A stretch of DNA of 20,705 nt from an uncultured Muribaculaceae bacterium (lineage in GTDB: Bacteria > Bacteroidota > Bacteroidia > Bacteroidales > Muribaculaceae). The notes beneath the pieces were generated by a model. That model searched no databases. It saw only the letters and a list, made by a program, of their open reading frames with translations, and was not told the origin of the DNA. Positions 1 through 7,900 of this stretch are shown here, piece after piece. Location of the stretch: assembly GCA_934590135.1 (NCBI GenBank), contig CAKTOT010000031.1, positions 1-20,705 on the forward strand, read 5' to 3'. Position 1 is the first letter of the stretch; each line of letters opens with the position of its first letter. Position numbers and translations under genes: made by a program.

Positions 1-121
1 TTGTTTGTTGCCTGTGTCTTCCGCTCTTTCCGATTCTCGTGAGAGAAGCTGATTTTGCGGTGACGCCCGGTGCCGTTTCGATGCGGCGCCCGGGGCTCTT
101 ACGCTCTGACTTTATTAGGTA

Positions 122-182
122 AAAGTAGTCGTTTTAGAATTGACTCGAGTTTATTAATTTTAAGCTCTCGTACTACTACTTT
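122..182. other. Nested inverted repeats, candidate structured leader RNA
   Basis: An outer 8-bp inverted repeat (AAAGTAGT at 122-129 with ACTACTTT at 175-182) encloses an inner 7-bp arm pair (147-153 with 161-167) around an AT-rich 7-nt loop. The element lies downstream of two leftward promoters, so it would sit in the 5' leader of their transcript. The one non-Watson-Crick inner pair is a G.U wobble if the plus strand is transcribed and an A.C mismatch if the minus strand is, so strand is left open. It matches no RNA family I can name. Confidence 0.35.
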
Positions 183-257
183 GTCTATTGTAATCCTTTC
201 AATGTGCTCGTTTTTCGAGTGTCTCGCGTCGCGATTTTTGCGACCCGAAAGCGTTTG

Positions 258-289
258 CAAAGTTACGGCGTTTTTTATTCCCCGCCAAA
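258..289 (-). promoter_or_regulatory. Bacteroidetes-type promoter reading left (proximal)
   Basis: On the minus strand a TAACTTTG -7 box (258-265) lies 20 nt downstream of a TTTG -33 element (286-289), close to the Bacteroidetes consensus TTTG-N19-TAnnTTTG. It points out of the left edge. The spacer resembles that of the second promoter at 372-403, so the pair looks like a tandem duplication. Confidence 0.6.
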
Positions 290-371
290 ATCTTTGGCAA
301 TGTTTAACACTCTTTAACCTCTTCGGCGCCCCGGCTCGCGTGCCGTCGGCGTTGTTCCCGAAAAGCGAGTG

Positions 372-403
372 CAAAGGTACGCCCTTTTTTGTCAACGGCC
401 AAA
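372..403 (-). promoter_or_regulatory. Bacteroidetes-type promoter reading left (distal)
   Basis: On the minus strand a TACCTTTG -7 box (372-379) lies 20 nt downstream of a TTTG -33 element (400-403), the same spacing as the proximal promoter 114 bp away. Both modules have a run of six T residues (on the plus strand) within the spacer and a CGCC/GGCG-like stretch next to the -7 box. Tandem promoters of this quality usually drive strongly expressed genes. Confidence 0.6.
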
Positions 404-511
404 TTTTTTCGGAACTTTTTTCGCGAAATTTTTCGTCCAAAACGCCTTTCCGACGCCCAAGGCACTATCACTCCGCTATATACACCGCTATATTTTTTTG
501 GGGAATCATAG

Positions 512-610
512 GAGCAATGGGAGTAATGAGAATAATGGAAGCGATAAGAGCGATAAGAGCGATGAGAATAATGAGAGCGGAGTAATGGGAGTAGTGGGGA
601 ATGATAAGAG
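512..610. repeat. Degenerate 9-bp purine-rich tandem repeat
   Basis: About ten imperfect 9-bp units follow one another, for example GAGCAATGG, GAGTAATGA, GAATAATGG, GAGCGATAA and GAGCGATGA. The pyrimidine content of the plus strand is very low. The period is a multiple of three, so spurious open frames of the NNGSDKSDKSDE type run through it. Repeats of this kind are common between Bacteroidales genes. Function is unknown; copy number is likely to vary between strains. Confidence 0.8.
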
Positions 611-655
611 AATATCGGAAAGGATCGAAGGGCGATGTATCTGCCGAAAAATCGC

Positions 656-663
656 TATCTTTG
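656..663 (+). promoter_or_regulatory. Probable -7 box for the DUF1460 gene
   Basis: TATCTTTG matches the Bacteroidetes -7 consensus TAnnTTTG and is followed by GC, as is common. I see no good TTTG at the expected -33 distance, so the upstream element is weak. It would give a leader of roughly 125 nt before the ATG at 796. Confidence 0.5.
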
Positions 664-795
664 CAAAAACATTAGGGTAAAACCGCATTGAAAAGCATGA
701 CATAGTTTAGATGTGCTTTGCGCCTTACTCCGCCTGTCGACGTACGGCGAAGACCGCCTATGCCGACCTTTTTCACCTACGAATAAAGACAAACG

Positions 796-1740
796 ATGAA
801 ACGACATAGTATCTTATATATAATAATGAGTACGCTGGCGATAGCGACAGCCGGCGTCAACGCTTCGGCCATCAATTGGGGCCATATCCGTTTCGGCAAC
901 GAGGCGCGTGATACGACATTAATGGTGGAAATCATGAAAAAAGCGTCGCAACACGAATTGATTTCGGCCACCAGGTACACGCCAGGTATGTATCTTTCGG
1001 ACATCGGGCGCAGCCTTATAGGGACGCCCTACGTAGCTCATACACTGGAATGTGACACAACATATGCCTTCTCGCACCGCGCCTCCGACGGCTCGGCCGG
1101 CGAGATGCTGACCATCGACCTTGGCGCGCTTGATTGCACAACCTTTGTCGAAACGGCAATGGCTATGGCCTACACCATCGGCGAAGGACGCTCGGGGTGG
1201 CGCGATGCAATGTACAATCTCGAGAAAATCCGCTATCGCCACGGGGTGATGGACGGATATGCCAGCCGCCTGCACTACATCTGCGACTGGGTTATGGACA
1301 ACATTGCTATGGGTATCGTTGAGGATGCCGTCCGCCGCATGGATGAGGGCGTCAAGTACGAGGTTAAGACCATCGACTATATGTCTGCACATCGAGACAG
1401 CTACCCCGTTTTGGCCGACAGTGCGACCTATGAGCGCATGCGCGGGGTTGAGGACGGCTATCGCAACCATCGCTACGGCTACCTTAAAGTCCGATCCTTA
1501 GGCAACAAAAGAGTGCAGGCTCAGCTGCGCGAAGGCGACATCTTGTGCTTCACGTCCACGCTCAAGGACCTTGATGTGACGCACCTGGGCATCCTGACGC
1601 GCGGCGATGACGGCAAATGGCACGTGTTGCACGCCTCCAGCACCTTGGGCAAGGTCGTCATCAGCGATGAGCCGCTTGATGAATTTGTCCGGCGCAACCG
1701 CCACTGGACCGGCATCCGCGTTGTGCGTATGCGCGATTGA
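796..1740 (+). CDS. DUF1460 family N-acetylmuramoyl-L-alanine amidase-like protein
   Basis: A 314-aa exported protein. A signal peptide covers about residues 1-24 (a short basic start, then a hydrophobic run ending in VNASA). The body matches the DUF1460 branch of the NlpC/P60-like papain-fold hydrolases, which cleave the bond between N-acetylmuramic acid and L-alanine in muropeptides. The likely catalytic Cys114 is in LDCTTFVET and the likely catalytic His263 is in DVTHLGI. Other family-like segments are SRLHYICDW (158-166), REGDIL (245-250) and LHASS (278-282). The protein probably acts in the periplasm on peptidoglycan turnover products. The gene stands alone, with a promoter box upstream and a terminator downstream. 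Start choice rests on the signal peptide beginning at this ATG; no Shine-Dalgarno site is evident, which is normal for this phylum. Specificity for particular muropeptides is known for the family but not shown here. Confidence 0.9.
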   Translation: MKRHSILYIIMSTLAIATAGVNASAINWGHIRFGNEARDTTLMVEIMKKASQHELISATRYTPGMYLSDIGRSLIGTPYVAHTLECDTTYAFSHRASDGSAGEMLTIDLGALDCTTFVETAMAMAYTIGEGRSGWRDAMYNLEKIRYRHGVMDGYASRLHYICDWVMDNIAMGIVEDAVRRMDEGVKYEVKTIDYMSAHRDSYPVLADSATYERMRGVEDGYRNHRYGYLKVRSLGNKRVQAQLREGDILCFTSTLKDLDVTHLGILTRGDDGKWHVLHASSTLGKVVISDEPLDEFVRRNRHWTGIRVVRMRD

Positions 1741-1838
1741 CATCCTGCCGACATTATTCAGCCAACGCACTTTCTATATAATTCCTCGGCTAATTATGCC
1801 ATAAAGGTCACGTTACGTTTCCTAAGACGACATAACGA

Positions 1839-1883
1839 ATACGCTCCCGCCACAAACATTTGGGCAGGAGCGTATCTTTTTTT
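1839..1883 (+). terminator. Rho-independent terminator after the DUF1460 gene
   Basis: A nine-bp stem (ATACGCTCC at 1839-1847 with GGAGCGTAT at 1867-1875) continues past one mismatch into a further GCC/GGC pairing, and is followed by a T run at 1877-1883. The T run exists only on the plus strand, so it serves the upstream amidase gene. Confidence 0.85.
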
Positions 1884-1957
1884 GATCGCAGGTGCGATTA
1901 GCCGATAAGACATTGACTAAATGTGCATTGACGGCGTACATTTGTACCAGCCAAGCC

Positions 1958-1987
1958 CGGGCGTCGGAGCTGATGCGCCGACGCCCG
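1958..1987 (-). terminator. GC-rich hairpin just past the giant gene's stop codon
   Basis: A perfect 10-bp inverted repeat (CGGGCGTCGG at 1958-1967 with CCGACGCCCG at 1978-1987) begins 6 nt beyond the stop of the leftward giant gene. No T run follows on either strand, so it may be a transcript-end stabiliser or a Rho-dependent end instead of a classical terminator. Confidence 0.45.
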
Positions 1988-1993
1988 ATAGTA

Positions 1994-4900
1994 TTAGTGG
2001 CGGAATTTCAGTGTCTTAGCCGTGTCGGTGAAGATGTACACGCCCTTTGCCGGAAGAGTGACGCGGTGTTCGGTGCAGTCCTCGGGTACGCGGAACAGAT
2101 TGTATAATACGCCGTTGATGCCGTAGACGCGGAGTGTCGAACCGGGAGTCAAATTGCTAACAACGACATCATTGTCATCGTTGGCGAGGATGAAGCCCGC
2201 ATCGGCGACATCTTCATCTTTGGTGATGTCATCCACCCCGTCCGGGATGGTAGTAATATCATTCTTATACAGGAAAACTTCGACGGCATTGTCCCGGTAA
2301 TTTTGGTCGGGGACGACATTACCCATTGCATCAGTCGTGACAGCCACTGCATACACCATAACATCCTCCGGTACGGCGCCTATGTCAAAGCGTGCCACAG
2401 CCATTCCGTTGTTGCGGTCAAAGTCGGCGGCTGTAAGGTTGACCTCGTGCGCATATTTATACGGAGCCGTTCCGTTGGGGTCCAGATAGAGTGCCACATT
2501 GGTATTGTATCCGCCACCAAGCGCTATCGGCGAATTGTTGCTGACGGCAAACAGGACGTTTGTAAATCCGTCTTCCTCGGTTTTATCCAATTCGGGTATC
2601 ACGCCGGCGTCTTCACATTCGGCGATTTCGCCGGGTTCAAAATCCTTGTCATCTCCGAGCACGCGCACGCTCAGCGGCGACACTACCATATCCACGACAT
2701 TGAGCGTAATGGGCGTTTCGGGCGTGTTCACCGGAGCGCGATGTGGCGTACGAGACATCATTCGGGCTGTCTTTGCGGCTGCCGCCTTGTATGAGCGTGC
2801 GGCCAGAGGATTGGTCGTGAAATGCGGGGTAACATAAGGCACAAGTCCTTTTTCGAGGTCGGCGGTATACAGCACCATATCCGAGAGGTCGATACTGTTG
2901 CCGGGATAGAGCTCGGTAGCGACAGTACGTTTGACGCCCTCATAACCGAGTTTAATATCGATATAATCGATGAAATCGCGTCCGTCATTATATACCGTGA
3001 CAAAGTATCCGAAGTCCTTGTTCTTTTCGACTGCCGTATCTATGCCGGCACGTTCAATCGAAACAACATTGTCGAACGCCACCGAATTTTCGACGATATT
3101 GGCACCGCCGGTGGCCGTCTCGAATATTGTCACCGCGGCGGTAACTCCACCGGCGTCATTGATATACCCATCAAAACCGGCGATGTCAAGTCCGGTCGGA
3201 GCCTCGGCAATCAGGCGTGAGGCCGAGAGATATATCATGCCGGTTTCGGCGGCAGCCTCGGCGGCACCGCGTATCAGCGCGGCGTACGCCCGAGTCTTTG
3301 CCTGAAAAGCCCCGGAAGTATGGTCCGTAATATGCTTACGCACTTCCTTCCAGACAATTGCCAGCGGCGTTTCGGCGTTGTCCGAGGCTATGAGTCGATA
3401 GTCAAGAATGCTACGTTGTCCCAGACCGAGGAAGCCGAGGTCTTGCAACGAACCATCCTCGGTGACACTGTACAGACGGATGTCGGCATTGCCGTTTTGG
3501 TCAATATCCGTAGCGGCGGCAAAAATGCCCGCCGTGCAAGACACAATTTGCGGACGCGAGCCGCTGCAATCCGTATACATCGTGTACGACGGCTCGCCGT
3601 TTTTGTATACCAAGGTGGCTAAGAACGAATTATCCAATTCATTGCCTATGCGACGGACTTCCTCGTCGGTACGCATGACAGACAGCAATGCGAAAGCCGT
3701 CCCGTCCCGTCCCATAGCTACGGCATAATCGGCTATGGGATGGTCGTTGTCCATCGTTGTCATCGCCTTTTCGGCCGACCACTTGACGCCGTCATACCAC
3801 GCGCCGTAAAGGGCGCCGCTGATGGTACCACCGGTACTGCCGCCGGCATCCGTATTGACATACGAGGGCACATACTCGCCGCCTTTCCAAATCACCAAGC
3901 CCTGACCGGCGTCATTTACGGCCGCACGGGGCGTATAGTTGGCGTCGTTGGCCGCGGACAGCAGCACCGGCTCGCTCCAAGTCCCGGCATTGTAGAGTGA
4001 CGCCTTGACGCCTACATATTTCGGGGCGTCATTGACATCGAAAGTCTTGTCGGCAGGCGCTGTCGAGGCCTCCATGACGATAATGCCTTTTGAGTCGGCA
4101 GAAGCGGCATCGGCGCTCATCAAGGGCTTGCCATCCGCAGCTGTCAGGACACCGCCTTTCACCGTTTCGACCGTACAGGCCTGCATATCTGCGGCATTGA
4201 GGCGGAAGAAAGACATATCCTTGCCGTTGAATAGATAACGCGGAGAGGCATAAGTATCTACATCGGTGACGATGGATGATGCCGTTTTGAGCTCATCGGC
4301 AGAGAGTTGCAACGGGCGATAGTCCGAGTTGAGCAGACGTAGACCGGTGCTACTACTATTCCCGCCATTATCTCGCTGCCACAGCGGGTTGGACGCATCG
4401 TCCGGGTCGTACCACTTTTTGTCGAAGGAGAATATGGTGTACGACTGACGATTTTTCCACCACAAGAACTTGACCTCGGCATACGCCTCGAGCGAACCGC
4501 TCAGAGACATACGGCTGCCGTTGTAGAGGTAGAATTCGGGCTTCTTCTCCGGTTTGTCGGGGTCGGAAGAGTCGTCGTAAATCTCGTGTGCATGGCGCAG
4601 ATATGGCTTGTAGCGGACTTCCGAGTCAAAAGAGCCGCCGAGGCTGCCTATGACGCCGCACACAGCCTTGGCTATGTAGAGGTCCACGCCGGCCTGCACC
4701 ATAAAAGAAGTGGTGAGGCCCACGGTGGTCTGCTGCACGAGGTCCATCTTGAACTTATCGTCACTGCTCACGGCCCATTGCAAGTCGTGTTCCTCGGGAT
4801 AGGCCAACGAAACAGCCGTGCTCACTTCGCCCTCAAGGGCCGAGCCGACGCAGAAGAATGGTGTCCACAACTTGCTCTGCACCGTACCCGAAGCCTCGAC

Positions 4901-7900
4901 TTTGAGGCCTATACCGCCCGGGCGCGGGACAAAGTGACCCGACTCGGTGCGCACAAAGCGGCCGTCGAGCCATCCGCGTACGCCTACAAAGGCGCCAGTG
5001 TTGTTGAATGCGTTTTCGTGTATCGAGCGCTCGTGGTCATCGCGAGTGACGGCACGTTGCAGTTCGTAGAACACGCCATCCATATCGTTGGCAAAGCCGA
5101 CTTTGTCAAGCATATCCGACATAGTACCGCCGGGCAGAATATTATAGGACATCGCGCCGCGAATGACGTAATCGCGACCCACCTTTTGCACTCCGATATT
5201 GAAAGGCAGGAAATTGTCCGTCGGCAATTCCACATCGAAATCGGCAAAAGTTTGTTGAAATTCTTTACCGAGATCTTCTTTGGCAGACATCTCGGACACT
5301 CGTTCCTCGCCTATGGGCGTATCATATTCCAGCCCGTTGGCCATATACATTGCGTTCTCAGTCAGGTTCTTGAAACGGCACAAGTCAATGCGATCGCGGC
5401 TCTTGAGGGCTATGGTCACCACACTTTCGCGCTCGTTGTTGACCAGACTTCCGGGTATACCCTCATAGGTGGCAAAGATATATTTGCACTGCGGATAGCG
5501 CTTATAACGGTAGTAATTACATCCTACACCGTTGTATCCCAAATCCTTATCATCAACAAGACCAAGACCGACAATATCATATCGCGGCGCCATAATGCTG
5601 GACAGATAATTGGTGACCAGCGGGAATGTGATCTCATTGGCTGTCCCGTCGTACTTACCCGTAAGAGCTTTAAGCGTAATGGAGGACAACGCTCCGGTAT
5701 CACCCTTCCATTTGTCTTTTTCGGGATTTTTGCGACTTTCCGAGATGGTGTAATCATTATAATACACAATAGTGATAGCCATCGTATTCAGACCCTTAGG
5801 ACGGTATCCGCCTTCATATGCTATGCGCGTGGATGGTCCGTTGTAGACTACATCCTGCCATCCGGGATCTTCCGCATCAACGCCGTCCACTCCGGGTGTG
5901 CGGTAGCGCACGGCAACGACATCAAAAGGTCGTTTGCCGACGCGGCGACGCATCGGAAGTGTCAGCACCAGGTCATCACCCTCGTATTTGGCAGTATAAC
6001 CTCCGATATACGCGGTCTGGCCCTGTATTTCGGGCGTGCCGTAGAGTATTTGCGGCACATATCCGTCGGCAAAAAACGCATATTGAGAATAAACTGCCCC
6101 ATAGATAGCGCTGACAACACTAATTTTAGCCATGCCGTTCACCATCTGTGGCGTATTATGCTTAGTATCACTATCGCCGGCCCAGTAAGTGATGCCGGAG
6201 GTTATCGTCTTGCCGGTAGAAGCATCTACAAGGCGCACGTACAAATCGGTGACGCCGGTGATACGGACGAGATTTCGCTCGCGGGGCGTGCCGTCCTTGG
6301 CCACATCCACCATAATGGGGCTCTTGGAATCCGAGTACGAATGAACGCTGCGCACGACATTCAAGCTGCCGGGTATAAGCACCTTATGTGCCGCCCCCTC
6401 GGGCACGGTGTCAGTCACTGCAATCACTCGCCTGATACCTTCCGGTTCGGTAAGTATCAAAGCACTCTGTTTCCTGGTAAATTTGACTCCATCGGCATCC
6501 GTGTAAATATTACTGCTGTACCATTCATCGCGGCCGAAAGTCTGACGCTTGACCTCCCCGGCCTTTGTCTCATAAACCATCAATATATCCTCGATGTCGG
6601 CCAAACCGGCACCGCTGAACTCCATATTGATGCAGTACATATTGTCGGTCTCGTTGTTCTTGTCGGTAAAAGTGTATTCGCGCAACAGGTCTATATCAGG
6701 CCAGTACAATGCCCAACGGTGTGTCTTGCCGTCTGACGGGAAGGCCAATCTTGTGAAGCCGCGGGTACGCCGTATTTCCTTAGCCACATCATAATCATAT
6801 CGGCTGCCGGCACGCGCCACAGATGTTGTGCCGCTGTCCGCATCCTTTTTCTCAACAAGCACTTGGCACTTGCCCCAGCGTTCCGGAAACATTTTGATGT
6901 TTACCTCCATGAGGTATGAGTTGTACAGCAGCTCGTCGAGGTCGTCTTGATATATGCCGCGGCCGTAGTATTCATTGACCTTTTTCCAGTTTTTGGCGGC
7001 GTAGGCGTTGTAAAAGTCTTTGTACATCGATACGGCCCACCCGTTGTCGAAGTCTACCGTACTGCCGTTGAGCGGCGTGGACTTGGCAATAGTCCAACTT
7101 TGGTAATTCTCGCCGTTGTTAAGTTTATAGACCACAATACTGCCGTTAAGCGACCGAAGTGATTCATCACGGCCGCTTCGCCCGACACTTTGCTCGACCC
7201 ACGGGCGTGGTGTGCCGTCGGCATTATAGTTGCGGGCGCGGATGGTGAAGCGGTAGTTATGCCGGCTTTCGGTCTTCCCCTCGCTTTGAAACATGGCCGA
7301 AGCATAACGAGTGTCGAGGTCGATACCAAGTGTACCCCCCTCATGCGCATAGCTTCCGTCTTCGTCCGGCACGGGACATTCGCCGGCCTTGTAGTTGTAC
7401 TTGTATGAGCGAACTTTGTACCATTGTTTGCGAACCATATTATACTCATCCACAACCAATTCGACATCAAAACCGTTGGTACGGTCAAGGCTGCCGGCCA
7501 TCACGTTGAGATAGTAGTTGTTATTGTACACATATAACGATTCTTGATCGTAGAAGTCGCGTTCGAGTACCGGATCTTGCGCGCCGGGCATATAGACGTC
7601 GACGGTGTAAGTCATCACGGCTTTTTCGCCGGAAGTCTTGTGCCGAATGGGGATTTCCATAACATATTGACACGAAGGCAGCAGCTCGCCGGAGCTATCA
7701 TATATCGCTGTCAACGGAAAGCGTATAACATCAAACACTATGGATGGGTCAAGATACGGCCGATATGTATCACGACCGTCTTCAGCCACTAAATATGTAT
7801 AATTCTCGCCGGAGAATGTCGAGGCAACGGTGTCCGGATATGTCTGCGCATCGGCGTGGCGGAAATACGCCTTGATGCCGTAGCGTCCGTCCTTGACTTC

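Larger units (their letters stand above)
1..655. other. Gene-free region with leftward promoters and repeats
   Basis: I see no convincing protein gene here. The open frames in this stretch cross promoter elements or low-complexity repeats and resemble no family I know. The region holds two promoter-like modules reading left (258-289 and 372-403), nested inverted repeats at 122-182, a GC-rich imperfect hairpin at 66-94, a small inverted repeat at 34-47 and a 9-bp tandem repeat at 512-610. The simplest reading is a long 5' leader of a gene or RNA operon lying left of the window. Two promoters followed by a structured leader would suit a highly expressed RNA or ribosomal operon, but no rRNA or tRNA sequence is recognisable inside the window. 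Confidence 0.5.

Noticed and set aside
99..440. Minus-strand open frame of 113 codons at the left end
   Set aside because: It passes through both leftward promoters and has no known family. Its last 40 codons look slightly protein-like, but no start codon lies downstream of the promoters in that frame.
512..610. CRISPR array
   Set aside because: The repeats are 9 bp, degenerate and directly adjacent with no spacers, and no cas gene is present.
4586..6736. Long plus-strand open frame (716 codons) opposite the giant gene
   Set aside because: It lies antisense to the giant protein gene, has no domain character and is rich in residues expected from the complement of a GC-biased gene. It is best read as a shadow.
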